A DNA stretch of 41,900 nt from the NCBI GenBank assembly GCA_031270845.1, contig JAISXF010000050.1:1-41900 (forward strand), in the 5' to 3' direction. Under the pieces are notes generated by a model. The model was not told the DNA's origin and did no database searches. It was given only the letters and a program-made list of their open reading frames with translations. This document shows positions 1-7,712 of this stretch, piece by piece. Source of the stretch: Prevotellaceae bacterium (lineage in GTDB: Bacteria; Bacteroidota; Bacteroidia; Bacteroidales; UBA932). A program made the position numbers and the translations under genes. Each line of letters opens with the position of its first letter. Positions within the stretch are counted from its first letter, which is position 1.

Positions 1-55
1 ATGAACGGCCTGCGGCGGATACAATATATAAGGTTACTCGCCTGTCGCCGTTCAT
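1..55. repeat. 9-bp inverted repeat at the window edge
   Basis: The first nine bases (ATGAACGGC) are the exact reverse complement of bases 47-55 (GCCGTTCAT), giving a hairpin with a 37-nt loop directly before the 7-bp array. It could be the terminator-like end of an upstream unit, or part of a larger repeat cut by the window edge. No gene can be assigned to this stretch. Confidence 0.45.
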
Positions 56-127
56 ACTTCATACTTCATACTTCATACTTCATACTTCATACTTCATACT
101 TCATACTTCATACTTCATAATTCATAA
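51..127. repeat. 7-bp tandem array (TTCATAC)n upstream of cdaA
   Basis: Nine perfect copies of TTCATAC run from 51 to 113, followed by two copies of the variant TTCATAA (114-127). The array ends 8 bp before the TAnnTTTG box of cdaA, so its last units occupy the place where the promoter -33 element should lie. Simple tandem arrays of this kind can change copy number by slipped-strand replication. No coding function is seen. Confidence 0.95.
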
Positions 128-135
128 TTAATTCC

Positions 136-143
136 TACCTTTG
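136..143 (+). promoter_or_regulatory. Bacteroidota -7 box (TACCTTTG) of cdaA
   Basis: TACCTTTG fits the Bacteroidota sigma-ABfr -7 consensus TAnnTTTG. The cdaA ATG starts at 150, six bases after the box, so transcription should begin at or very near the start codon and the mRNA would be leaderless or nearly so. Confidence 0.75.
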
Positions 144-149
144 CAGCCA

Positions 150-944
150 ATGTTTGACTTTATTCATATTAGCCTTTCCGATGTGCTCGATATTGCCTTC
201 GTGGCGTTGCTTGGATATCAAATCTACAAGCTCATTCGCGGAACGAATGCCGTGAATATTATTACCATCGTGTTGCTGCTGTACTTCCTGTGGTATGTAG
301 TGCAGGCCTTGCACATGGATGTTTCTTCGGCGATTCTCGGGCAGATTTTGGGCGTGGGGATTCTGGCGCTTATTATTCTGTTCCAGCAGGAAATCCGCCG
401 CTATCTGCTCTACCTCGGCACGCGGTTTAACATGCAGCGCTATGCCTGGCTGCAGCGCATTTTCAATCAACATACGACGGCGGCGGTTACGCTCGATTTG
501 GATGCCCTGACGATGGCCTGCCGCAATATGTCGGAAACGAAAACCGGCGCCCTCATTGTCGTCGGTCGCAAGTCGGAGATGGGCATGTACGCCGGCACCG
601 GCGATGTCATAGATGCGAAAATGAATAACCGGCTTCTCGAAAATATTTTCTTTAAAAATTCTCCGCTGCACGACGGGGCGGTGATTATTGTCAATAATAA
701 AATCCACGCCGCCCGCTGTACGTTGCCCATTACCGACCGTCAGATGCCGGCGCACTATGGTTTGCGGCACCGCGCGGCCGTTGGCCTCACCGAAAATACC
801 GATGCCATTGTCGTCGTTGTGTCGGAGGAAACGGGGCGCATTGCGCTGGTTTGCGACGGTGAAATTTCCCGCATCAGCGGCGCTAATGAATTGCGGGTGA
901 AGGTAGAAAATCTTCTGAATTATGAACGGCAAAGTATGAATTAG
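150..944 (+). CDS. cdaA: Diadenylate cyclase CdaA (c-di-AMP synthase)
   Basis: A membrane-anchored diadenylate cyclase that condenses two ATP into cyclic di-AMP, a second messenger tied to potassium, osmotic and cell-wall homeostasis. Hydrophobic N-terminal segments (about residues 8-85) precede the DAC (DisA_N) domain, in which the catalytic signatures are clear: DGA in 'LHDGAVIIV' and RHR in 'GLRHRAAVGL'. Length (264 aa) is normal for the family. The ORF track begins at a TTG at 141, but that TTG is part of the promoter box, so I choose ATG 150 (MFDFIHISLSDV). prs follows after 15 bp and is probably co-transcribed. The last residues (NYERQSMN) come from AT-rich words like those in the intergenic repeats. 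Identification is firm; regulation is inferred. Confidence 0.93.
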   Translation: MFDFIHISLSDVLDIAFVALLGYQIYKLIRGTNAVNIITIVLLLYFLWYVVQALHMDVSSAILGQILGVGILALIILFQQEIRRYLLYLGTRFNMQRYAWLQRIFNQHTTAAVTLDLDALTMACRNMSETKTGALIVVGRKSEMGMYAGTGDVIDAKMNNRLLENIFFKNSPLHDGAVIIVNNKIHAARCTLPITDRQMPAHYGLRHRAAVGLTENTDAIVVVVSEETGRIALVCDGEISRISGANELRVKVENLLNYERQSMN

Positions 945-959
945 GAACTTAAAATAAAT

Positions 960-1907
960 ATGGATACACATCAAATTAAAATCTTTTCGGGGCGCGGCTC
1001 GTTTTATCTGGCCGATAAAATTGCCTCTGCCCTGCAATCGGAGCTGGGACGGACAACCGTGCTCGAGTTTAGCGACGGCGAGTTCCAGCCGGCATTCGAC
1101 GAAAGCGTGCGCGGCTGTACGGTTTTCATTATCCAATCGACCTTCCCGCCGGTTGATAATCTTTTTGAGTTGCTGCTCATGATTGACGCCGCGCGCCGCG
1201 CTTCGGCCTATAAGGTGATGGCGGTGATACCCTATTTCGGCTGGGCGAGGCAGGACCGCAAAGACCGCCCCCGCGTGTCGATTGGCGCCAAGTTAGTCGC
1301 CAACTTGCTGCACGCCGCCGGCTGCGACCGCGTGATGACGCTCGACCTTCATGCCGACCAGATTCAGGGTTTTTTTGATTTTCCGGTCGATCATGTCTAT
1401 GCGAGTTCGATTTTTTTACCGTATATCCGTGATTTGAATCTCGAAAATCTCTCGATTGCGGCGCCCGATATGGGTGGCGCCAAGCGCGCCAATGCGTATT
1501 CCCGCATCCTGCAGTGTCCGATGATTATCTGTCATAAATCGCGTGAGAAAGCCAATGTTGTCGGGGAGATGACAGCCATCGGCGACGTCGAAAACCGCCA
1601 TATTATTATTGTTGATGATATGATCGACACCGCCGGCACGGTTGTCAAAGCCGCTGAGATGATGATCAGCAAAGGCGCCCGCAGCGTCCGCGCGATGGCT
1701 ACGCATGCCGTCCTCTCGGGGCCGGCTTATGAACGCATTGCCGACTCGATGCTCGAAGAAGTGCTGGTTACCGACACCATTCCCCTGTCGTGCCGCGCGG
1801 GTGTTGACACGGCGAAAATCAGGGTGCTGTCGGTAGCCGAGCTCATGGCCGATGTCATCAACAAAGTATATCTTAATAAATCAATCAGCACTAATTTTGT
1901 AATGTAA
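960..1907 (+). CDS. prs: Ribose-phosphate pyrophosphokinase
   Basis: Cytosolic enzyme making PRPP from ribose 5-phosphate and ATP, the precursor for purines, pyrimidines, NAD, histidine and tryptophan. Seen in the sequence: the N-terminal 'SGRGSFYLADKIA', the metal/ATP segment 'DLHADQIQGFF' and the PRPP-binding loop 'VDDMIDTAGTV' near residue 220. Length of 315 aa is typical. ATG 960 follows 'ttaaaataaat', an AT-rich context without Shine-Dalgarno, as usual in Bacteroidota. It lies 15 bp after cdaA, and nadE starts two bases after its stop, so the three probably form one transcript. prs next to nadE makes metabolic sense because NAD synthesis consumes PRPP. Confidence 0.96.
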   Translation: MDTHQIKIFSGRGSFYLADKIASALQSELGRTTVLEFSDGEFQPAFDESVRGCTVFIIQSTFPPVDNLFELLLMIDAARRASAYKVMAVIPYFGWARQDRKDRPRVSIGAKLVANLLHAAGCDRVMTLDLHADQIQGFFDFPVDHVYASSIFLPYIRDLNLENLSIAAPDMGGAKRANAYSRILQCPMIICHKSREKANVVGEMTAIGDVENRHIIIVDDMIDTAGTVVKAAEMMISKGARSVRAMATHAVLSGPAYERIADSMLEEVLVTDTIPLSCRAGVDTAKIRVLSVAELMADVINKVYLNKSISTNFVM

Positions 1908-1908
1908 T

Positions 1909-2739
1909 ATGACTTCCGAAATCATTCATGAGCGTTTAATTGAAGGCCTGCGGCAATTTTTTTTACAAAATAAAAAAACCGATGCCGTTGTCGGGCTGTC
2001 GGGAGGGATTGACTCGGCAGTGGTGGCTGCGTTGGCCGTCGAGGCATTGGGAAAGGAGCACGTTACGGGCGTGCTGATGCCGTCGCAGTATTCGACGCTG
2101 CATTCCGTAGCCGATGCCGTGATGCTGGCCGAGAACCTCGACATTACGCATTATCTGATACCGATTGAAAGTATTTATCATACCTTTATTAAAGAGCTGG
2201 CGCCGGTTTTCGGAAGCCGGAAAAAGATGGATGTTACCGAAGAAAACCTGCAGGCACGCATCCGCGCGACGCTGCTGATGGCGGTGTCCAATAAATATGA
2301 CTCGCTGGTGCTTAATACATCGAATAAGAGCGAGCTTGCGATGGGTTACGGCACCCTTTACGGCGACCTCATCGGCGCCCTGATGGTGATTGGCGACCTT
2401 TATAAAACACAGGTCTATGACACGGCGCGGTGCCTTAATCACAGCAGGCATGTTGTGCCGCTCAATACGTTGCATAAGGAGCCTTCGGCGGAGTTGCGCC
2501 CCGGGCAAAAGGATCGCGACACGCTGCCGCCTTATCCGGTGCTTGACCCCATCCTGCACGCCCTCATCGACGAGCAGCTGTCGCCCGACGAGGCCATTCA
2601 AAAGGGTTTTGACCCGACGACCGTCGGCCGTGTAGTCCGGCAAATGGAGCGTGTTGCTTTCAAAGGCCACCAGCTACCGTTGCTCCTCAAAATCGGAGAC
2701 CGTCCGTTGCTTGGCAGCGAGAAATGGTTTGTCTGTTAA
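1909..2739 (+). CDS. nadE: NAD(+) synthetase, ammonia-dependent type
   Basis: Converts deamido-NAD to NAD+ using ATP and ammonia. The PP-loop 'SGGIDSAVVAAL' (about residues 30-41), 'NTSNKSELAMGYGTLYGD' and the C-terminal 'KEPSAELRPGQKDRD' loop are all present. At 276 aa it consists of the synthetase domain only; the N-terminal nitrilase-type glutaminase domain of the long, glutamine-using form is absent, so free ammonia or another amidotransferase would be the nitrogen source. It starts two bases after the prs stop and is therefore likely coupled with prs. Downstream lies the 21-bp dyad array and then a bidirectional terminator. Confidence 0.93.
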   Translation: MTSEIIHERLIEGLRQFFLQNKKTDAVVGLSGGIDSAVVAALAVEALGKEHVTGVLMPSQYSTLHSVADAVMLAENLDITHYLIPIESIYHTFIKELAPVFGSRKKMDVTEENLQARIRATLLMAVSNKYDSLVLNTSNKSELAMGYGTLYGDLIGALMVIGDLYKTQVYDTARCLNHSRHVVPLNTLHKEPSAELRPGQKDRDTLPPYPVLDPILHALIDEQLSPDEAIQKGFDPTTVGRVVRQMERVAFKGHQLPLLLKIGDRPLLGSEKWFVC

Positions 2740-2789
2740 GTGTCGGAGAGCGGGTTTTCATTTTCAATTTTCAGGTAAAAAGATCCCTT

Positions 2790-3062
2790 CTTGGAGTTAA
2801 TAACTCCAAACTTGGAGTTAAAAGCCTCGCGCGCCGAGTTCCGAACTCGGCACGCCGAGTTCCGAACTCGGCACGTCGAGTTCCGAACTCGGCACGTCGA
2901 GTTCCGAACTCGGCACGTCGAGTTCCGAACCCCGCGCGTCGAGTTCCGAACTCGGAATTTGGAGTTCCGAACTCGGCACGTCGAGTTCCGAACCCCGTAC
3001 GTCGGGTTTTGAATGCAGCGCGCCGAGCTCCGAACTCGGCGTATCGGGTTTTGAGGATGTCC
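2790..3062. repeat. 21-bp dyad tandem array (13 units)
   Basis: This is the main content of the 397-bp gap 2740-3136. The motif GAGTT (or GGGTT/GAGCT) recurs at 2794, 2815, 2836, 2857, 2878, 2899, 2920, 2941, 2962, 2983, 3004, 3025 and 3046, exactly 21 bp apart with no indels. Most units contain a near-perfect dyad, CCGAGTTC-C-GAACTCGG; the first unit has TTGGAGTT-AAT-AACTCCAA, which keeps the dyad although bases differ. Because 21 is a multiple of 3, several frames on both strands stay open (ORF-track entries 2724-3140, 2736-3107, 2771-3082, 2791-3012). I regard those as by-products, not genes. Confidence 0.95.
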
Positions 3063-3080
3063 TGCCGGACGGAAAAGGAC

Positions 3081-3117
3081 AAAAAAAACGTGCGACATTT
3101 GCCGCACGCTCTTTTTT
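3081..3117. terminator. Bidirectional hairpin terminator between nadE/array and the 3137 gene
   Basis: An A8 tract, a six-base stem CGTGCG/CGCACG with an 8-nt loop, then CTCTTTTTT. The A and T runs make it usable in both directions, which suits the convergent arrangement of nadE (+) and the gene at 3137-3607 (-). Confidence 0.75.
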
Positions 3118-3136
3118 ACATCAGGAATTACTCCTG

Positions 3137-3607
3137 TTAGTCAATCTGACCGCCTCTTCCTGGCCTGTAAAAGCGTTCTTTCAGCTCGCTGTACACTGTC
3201 TGCGCGCCGGGTACATTCTGCGAAGCCAGCAACTTAACATTGTTGTAAAACCCAAGGGCTGCCAGGTAGGCTTCGCTGCCGGCTACCTTTTCGGTGTCAC
3301 TAATCATGTCAAAAAGCTGACGAACGGAGTTGGCAAGCGTCCGAAGATTGGTGGAGTCCTTAATGTCGGCCTGAAAATTAGTCATGTTAAGGAACGACGG
3401 GCGCAACGAAGGATTCGCCACCGCAAAATCATACGCTTTGCCCCCAAAGGCAATGGTCTTGTCGGCCATCTTCGGGATTGTTTGCCGTTCCTCAGGAGTC
3501 AACGGCGTTACATAAGTAAGCAGCGCCGTAATGACGGCCTCTACTTTTGTTTGTGCGTCCTCCAGCACTGTGGCTGGGATTGGGACGGGGTGTCTGTTTG
3601 AATTCAT
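3137..3607 (-). CDS. Hypothetical protein, 156 aa, probably all-helical
   Basis: Not assignable to a function. The protein is soluble-looking, without signal peptide or membrane segment, and reads as helical with conserved-looking stretches 'ALLTYVTPLTPEERQTIPKM', 'VAGSEAYLAALGFYNNVK' and 'NVPGAQTVYSELKERF'. From memory it resembles a family of ~150-aa uncharacterised proteins of Bacteroidota with the same 'AGSEAY...FYN' and 'VPGA' segments; I cannot verify this. The C-terminus is basic and glycine-rich (RPGRGG). A -7 box (TATA-less form TAAATTTG, minus strand) lies about 46 bp upstream, and a shared terminator lies downstream, so it appears to be a monocistronic, expressed gene flanked by a repeat array. 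Confidence 0.82.
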   Translation of the reverse strand: MNSNRHPVPIPATVLEDAQTKVEAVITALLTYVTPLTPEERQTIPKMADKTIAFGGKAYDFAVANPSLRPSFLNMTNFQADIKDSTNLRTLANSVRQLFDMISDTEKVAGSEAYLAALGFYNNVKLLASQNVPGAQTVYSELKERFYRPGRGGQID

Positions 3608-3653
3608 ACTGCGTTTTTTTTAATTAATAAATAAATTTTTTATATAAACGCTG

Positions 3654-3661
3654 CAAATTTA
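3654..3661 (-). promoter_or_regulatory. -7 box for the hypothetical gene at 3137-3607
   Basis: CAAATTTA on the + strand reads TAAATTTG on the minus strand, matching TAnnTTTG. It is 46 bp before the ATG at 3607, giving a leader of about 40 nt. Confidence 0.6.
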
Positions 3662-3850
3662 CTGTAAAGTTTTCGATATACCAAATTTTTTTTTCGATCT
3701 GTTTCATTTTTTTTTCATTTTTTTTTCACCGGCGCGCCGCGCATTCGGAAACCGAATAAACACAGGGAGGGTGGGAGGTATGGCATCCGATTTTGAAACG
3801 CAAAATCGGAAGAAAAACGGAGCAGTCGGCATCAATTCAAAAAAAATTCC

Positions 3851-3858
3851 TACTTTTG
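3851..3858 (+). promoter_or_regulatory. -7 box (TACTTTTG) of rfbD
   Basis: TACTTTTG matches TAnnTTTG and lies 26 bp before ATG 3885. This excludes the upstream ATG at 3771 used in the ORF track, because that codon would be outside the transcript. The rest of the 3608-3884 gap is AT-rich with several T8-T9 runs and no other feature. Confidence 0.7.
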
Positions 3859-3884
3859 TCGTTCTGAAAAAAAAGAAACAGCGC

Positions 3885-4769
3885 ATGAAAATTTTAGTAA
3901 CAGGCAGTAAAGGACAGTTAGGATACGCATTGCAAAGCCTTGCGGCGCATTTTCCGCAGTGGCGGTTTGTGTTTGTCGATATCGACGAGCTGGATATTAC
4001 CGCCGGCGATGAGGTGATGGAGTTTACAGGCCTGCACCGTCCCGACATCATTATCAATACCGCCGCCTACACGGCGGTCGATAAAGCCGAAGACGAGCCG
4101 GCGGCCGCCGAACAGGTCAATGCGTTTGCCGCCGGCAATCTGGTAAAAGCGGCGTTTGCGGTCAATGCCTATTTGTTACACATTTCGACCGATTATGTCT
4201 TCGACGGGGAAGCGACCGCGCCGTATCAGGAAACCGATGCCGTAAACCCGCTTTCTGTCTATGGCCGCACGAAGCTCGAAGGCGAGCGCGCCGTGCTGTC
4301 GTACAATCGTGGGATGGTCGTGCGGACATCGTGGCTGTATTCTCCGGGAGGAAATAACTTCGTCCGTACGATGCTGCGGCTGGGCTGCGAGCAGGATCAT
4401 CTGCGCGTGGTTGCCGACCAGACCGGCTCTCCCACTTTTGCCGCCGACCTGGCCGTCGCGCTGCTTCGGATAACGGAACAGATAGCCGCAGAACCGAAAC
4501 GGTTTGACGCCGGCATCTTTCATTATGCCAATGCCGGCGCCTGTAGCTGGTATGAGTTTGCGAAAAAAATCATGCACTGGGGCAAATGCAGCTGTCGGGT
4601 CGAGCCCTGCACGACGGCCGACTACCCGACAAAAGCCCGCAGGCCCCGTAACAGTGTGCTTGATTGTAATAAAATACAGCGTGTCTATGGCGTTGCCATT
4701 CCCGCATGGGAAGATGCCCTGAAACGCTGCCTCAAAGCAATGAACGCGCCACAGAGCGCCTCCGAATGA
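3885..4769 (+). CDS. rfbD: dTDP-4-dehydrorhamnose reductase
   Basis: NADPH-dependent SDR-type enzyme for the last step of dTDP-L-rhamnose synthesis, used for surface polysaccharide. The nucleotide-binding 'GSKGQLG' is at residues 7-13; 'NTAAYTAVDKAEDE' and the active-site 'YGRTKLEGE' (Tyr-x3-Lys) follow, with 'SPTFAADLA' in the C-terminal half. The ORF-track start at 3771 adds 38 low-complexity residues upstream of the promoter box; ATG 3885 (MKILVTGSKGQ) gives the normal length of 294 aa. No other dTDP-rhamnose genes (rfbA/B/C) are in the window. The next gene, a phospho-sugar mutase, starts 45 bp downstream on the same strand and may supply sugar phosphates to the same pathway. Confidence 0.93.
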   Translation: MKILVTGSKGQLGYALQSLAAHFPQWRFVFVDIDELDITAGDEVMEFTGLHRPDIIINTAAYTAVDKAEDEPAAAEQVNAFAAGNLVKAAFAVNAYLLHISTDYVFDGEATAPYQETDAVNPLSVYGRTKLEGERAVLSYNRGMVVRTSWLYSPGGNNFVRTMLRLGCEQDHLRVVADQTGSPTFAADLAVALLRITEQIAAEPKRFDAGIFHYANAGACSWYEFAKKIMHWGKCSCRVEPCTTADYPTKARRPRNSVLDCNKIQRVYGVAIPAWEDALKRCLKAMNAPQSASE

Positions 4770-4814
4770 GTATTAGAAACCAAATTACATAAATAACCTT
4801 ACAAAAACACAGAT

Positions 4815-6551
4815 ATGGAAAAACAGGTAGAACAGCGCGCGCAGGCGTGGCTCACCGGCAGCTACGACGCCGACACCAAAGCAGCCGTAAAAGCATTGAT
4901 GGAAACCAATCCGGACGAACTGACCGAGAGTTTCTACAAAAATATGGAGTTCGGCACCGGTGGACTGCGCGGTATCATGGGCGTCGGCACCAACCGGATG
5001 AATAAATATACGGTCGGCATGGCCACGCAGGGACTGGCCAATTACCTCAAGCGGTGTTTCCCGGAATTGCCGGAGATAAAAGTGGCTATCGCCTACGACT
5101 GCCGGAATAACAGCTCCTGCTTTGCGAAAATAACGGCGCATGTGCTGGCTGCAAACGGCATCAAAGCGTATATTTTTGAGGCGCTGCGGCCTACTCCCGC
5201 GTTGAGTTTTGCCGTAAGGCAGCTCGGCTGTCAAAGCGGCGTCGTGATTACGGCTTCGCATAACCCGAAGGAATATAACGGCTACAAAGCCTATTGGAAC
5301 GACGGCGCGCAGGTAACTCCGCCGCACGACAGGAATATTATGGACGAGGTGGAGAAAATTACCGGCCCCGAACAGGTAAAATTTGAGGGCAACGAGAGTA
5401 ATATTTTGCGTATCGGAAAAGATATTGATGAATTGTATCTGTCAAAAGTACTCTCGCTGGAGCTGTCGCCCGAAGCGGTCGCGGCGCACGGCAGCCTGCG
5501 GATTGTCTATACCCCGCTTCACGGCACGGGCGTAACGCTCATCCCGGAAGCCTTAAAGCGGAAAGGCTTTACGAATATCATCCGCGTGCCGGAGCAGGAT
5601 GTGTGCGACGGTAATTTCCCGACCGTCGAGTCGCCAAACCCCGAAGACCCGGCAGCGTTAAAGATGGCCATCGACAAAGCGACAACGGCCGGCGCCGACA
5701 TCGTGATGGCCTCCGACCCCGATGCCGACCGCGTGGGACTGGCTATCCGCAACCGCGAAGGCGAGTTTATACTGCTCAATGGCAACCAGACCAATGTGCT
5801 GCTCACGGCCTATATTCTGCGTCGCTGGCAGGAATTGGGCTTCCTGACCGGCACGGAATATATCATTAAAACCATCGTTACTACTGACCTCATGCGGCGC
5901 ATTGCCGACCACTACGGCGTGGAGTGTTATAACGTGTACACCGGTTTTAAAAATATCGCCGAGGTCATCCGCGATAACGAGGGCAGACGTACTTTTATTG
6001 CCGGCGGTGAAGAAAGCTTCGGTTACAACGTCGGCGAGTTTGTGCGCGACAAGGATGCCGTGACCACCTGCTGTACTATCGCCGAAATGGCGGCATGGGC
6101 TGCCGGAGAAGGCAAAACGCTCTTCGATATGCTGCTTGATATTTATGTCGAATACGGTTATTTCAAGGAAACACTGATTGCCCTCACGAAAAAAGGCAAG
6201 GACGGGCTGGCGCAGATAGAAAATATTATGAAACGCTTCCGTGAAAAACCCCTGCAAACGATTGACGGCGCCAAAGTAGTGCGGATTTATGACTACCAGA
6301 CCCTCGAAACCATCGACGTCGCCAGCGGCGCCCGCTCGAAAATTGATTTGAGGGAGCCGTCCAATGTGTTGCAATACGAAACCGATGACCATACCCTCGT
6401 CTCCCTGAGGCCATCGGGTACCGAACCGAAAATTAAATTCTACTTCAGCGTCGCCGCCGAACTGCCCTCAAAAGACGACTACGCCCGCGTCGCTGCCAAA
6501 ATGGACGCCAAGTTTGAACGCATAGCGGAAGAGTTAGGCATTGGGAATTAG
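4815..6551 (+). CDS. Phospho-sugar mutase (phosphoglucomutase/phosphomannomutase, PgcA type)
   Basis: An alpha-D-phosphohexomutase that interconverts hexose 1- and 6-phosphates. The four-domain signature set is complete: active-site serine loop 'TASHNPKEYNGYK', metal loop 'DPDADRVG', sugar loop 'GGEESFGYNVG' and phosphate-binding 'RPSGTEPKIKFY'. The length of 578 aa fits the longer PgcA-like group of Bacteroidota rather than the ~450-aa ManB/GlmM forms. It lies 45 bp behind rfbD and 12 bp before the YbgC-like gene. The terminal 'ELGIGN' is encoded by repeat-like text (ggcattgggaattaggcactgg). Substrate preference (glucose or mannose) cannot be read from sequence. Confidence 0.93.
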   Translation: MEKQVEQRAQAWLTGSYDADTKAAVKALMETNPDELTESFYKNMEFGTGGLRGIMGVGTNRMNKYTVGMATQGLANYLKRCFPELPEIKVAIAYDCRNNSSCFAKITAHVLAANGIKAYIFEALRPTPALSFAVRQLGCQSGVVITASHNPKEYNGYKAYWNDGAQVTPPHDRNIMDEVEKITGPEQVKFEGNESNILRIGKDIDELYLSKVLSLELSPEAVAAHGSLRIVYTPLHGTGVTLIPEALKRKGFTNIIRVPEQDVCDGNFPTVESPNPEDPAALKMAIDKATTAGADIVMASDPDADRVGLAIRNREGEFILLNGNQTNVLLTAYILRRWQELGFLTGTEYIIKTIVTTDLMRRIADHYGVECYNVYTGFKNIAEVIRDNEGRRTFIAGGEESFGYNVGEFVRDKDAVTTCCTIAEMAAWAAGEGKTLFDMLLDIYVEYGYFKETLIALTKKGKDGLAQIENIMKRFREKPLQTIDGAKVVRIYDYQTLETIDVASGARSKIDLREPSNVLQYETDDHTLVSLRPSGTEPKIKFYFSVAAELPSKDDYARVAAKMDAKFERIAEELGIGN

Positions 6552-6563
6552 GCACTGGAAATT

Positions 6564-6986
6564 ATGCACGAGACCACTATTCGCGTACAATATTATGAAA
6601 CCGACCTGATGGGCATAGTCCATCATTCCAATTATATCCGTTATTTTGAAACCGCCCGGACGGAATATATCCGCTCGCTGGGTATCCCGTATGCCGACAT
6701 CGAAGCCGACGGCGTGCTGATGCCTATTATCGCCACCGAATGCCGCTACTTCACCCCCGCCCGCTATGACGAAGAGCTCACTGTCCGTACCCGAATCAGC
6801 GGCGCCATTACCGCCCGCATTCGCTTTGAATATGGCATCGTCAATGCCGCCGGCGAGCTGGTCTGCACCGGCGCTACCGAGCTGGCATTTATTGACGCCC
6901 GCACGCGCCGCCCCTGCCGACCGCCAAAAACAATCAGAGAGTTGAAAGTAGAAAGTGAAGAGCGGAAAGTGGAGAATGAGCAATGA
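6564..6986 (+). CDS. Acyl-CoA thioesterase, YbgC/4-HBT hot-dog family
   Basis: A 140-aa single-domain hot-dog thioesterase. The family active-site segment is visible as 'YYETDLMGIVHHSNYIRYFE', with the catalytic Asp followed by the helix start, and 'ARTEYIRSLG'. Members hydrolyse acyl-CoA or acyl-ACP thioesters; the Tol-associated role of E. coli YbgC cannot be assumed because no tol genes are nearby. The C-terminal 15 residues (ELKVESEERKVENEQ) are highly charged and encoded by an imperfect repeat of 'gaaagtRgaaagtg', which looks like intergenic repeat text that became coding. The stop overlaps a possible 34-codon ORF (ATGA), and recR follows. Confidence 0.88.
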   Translation: MHETTIRVQYYETDLMGIVHHSNYIRYFETARTEYIRSLGIPYADIEADGVLMPIIATECRYFTPARYDEELTVRTRISGAITARIRFEYGIVNAAGELVCTGATELAFIDARTRRPCRPPKTIRELKVESEERKVENEQ

Positions 6987-7087
6987 AAGAATGGCGTTGC
7001 CTGTCGGCAGAAACATGTTTCGGACATTATGACATATTTTCCCTGTCGGAAAAACCCAAAAGCAGACATATTGGCATAAGAAAATAA
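6983..7087 (+). CDS. Possible small ORF (34 codons) between ybgC and recR
   Basis: ATG 6983 overlaps the ybgC stop in the ATGA arrangement typical of coupled translation; the frame stays open to a TAA at 7085-7087, ten bases before recR. The peptide begins MKEWRCLSAE and ends GIRK, with two Cys and no membrane segment. The stretch contains the word CCTGTCGG twice, a word also seen in other gaps of this window, so it may just be intergenic sequence open by chance. I have no homologue to offer. Confidence 0.22.
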   Translation: MKEWRCLSAETCFGHYDIFSLSEKPKSRHIGIRK

Positions 7088-7097
7088 AGAATAGACA

Positions 7098-7706
7098 ATG
7101 CCGGAATTTTCATCTAAATTATTAAATGCCGCGGTCGATGCGTTTGCAAAGCTGCCGGGGATAGGCCGGAAGACCGCCCTGCGGCTTGCGCTGTACCTGC
7201 TCAAACAGTCGCAGGAGGAGGTGGAACGCTTCGGCCATGCTTTTATTTCGCTTCGCAGCGAAGTAAAATACTGCACGGAATGCCACACAATATCCGACAC
7301 CGACCGCTGTCCGATATGCGCCAGCCCGCGCCGCGACCACACGATTGTCTGCGTCGTCGAAACCGTCCGCGACGTGCTCAGTATCGAAAATACGCAACAG
7401 TACAACGGCGTGTACCATGTCCTTGGCGGTATCATCTCGCCGATGGACGGCATCGGGCCTCACGACCTGGCTATCGACTCCCTGGTGGCGCGCGTAGCCA
7501 CCGGAACGGTCAAAGAGGTTGTATTGGCTTTGAGTACTACAATGGAGGGCGAAACGACCTGCTTTTATCTCTATAAAAAACTGCATAATTTCCCGCTCTC
7601 CGTAACCACCATCGCCCGCGGCGTCGGCTTTGGCGACGAGTTGGAATATACCGACGAATTGACGCTGGGACGATCGATCAAAAACCGCCAACCGTTTACG
7701 GTATGA
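7098..7706 (+). CDS. recR: Recombination mediator RecR
   Basis: DNA-binding protein of the RecFOR pathway, which loads RecA on gapped DNA. In order: helix-hairpin-helix '[16 protein letters not shown]' (about residues 16-31), a Cys4 zinc motif '[16 protein letters not shown]' (about 58-73) and a Toprim domain beginning '[15 protein letters not shown]'. Length of 202 aa is normal. It sits six bases before the DUF2851 gene and downstream of ybgC, all on the + strand, so it is probably expressed with them. Another repair gene, recN, is about 3 kb away on the opposite strand. Confidence 0.96.
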   Translation: MPEFSSKLLNAAVDAFAKLPGIGRKTALRLALYLLKQSQEEVERFGHAFISLRSEVKYCTECHTISDTDRCPICASPRRDHTIVCVVETVRDVLSIENTQQYNGVYHVLGGIISPMDGIGPHDLAIDSLVARVATGTVKEVVLALSTTMEGETTCFYLYKKLHNFPLSVTTIARGVGFGDELEYTDELTLGRSIKNRQPFTV

Positions 7707-7712
7707 AATGAA

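Noticed and set aside
2724-3140. ORFs with ARRVPNS, RTRHVEF and similar heptapeptides
   Set aside because: Four frames on both strands are open together, which follows from a 21-bp unit without stops. No promoter or start signal supports any one of them.
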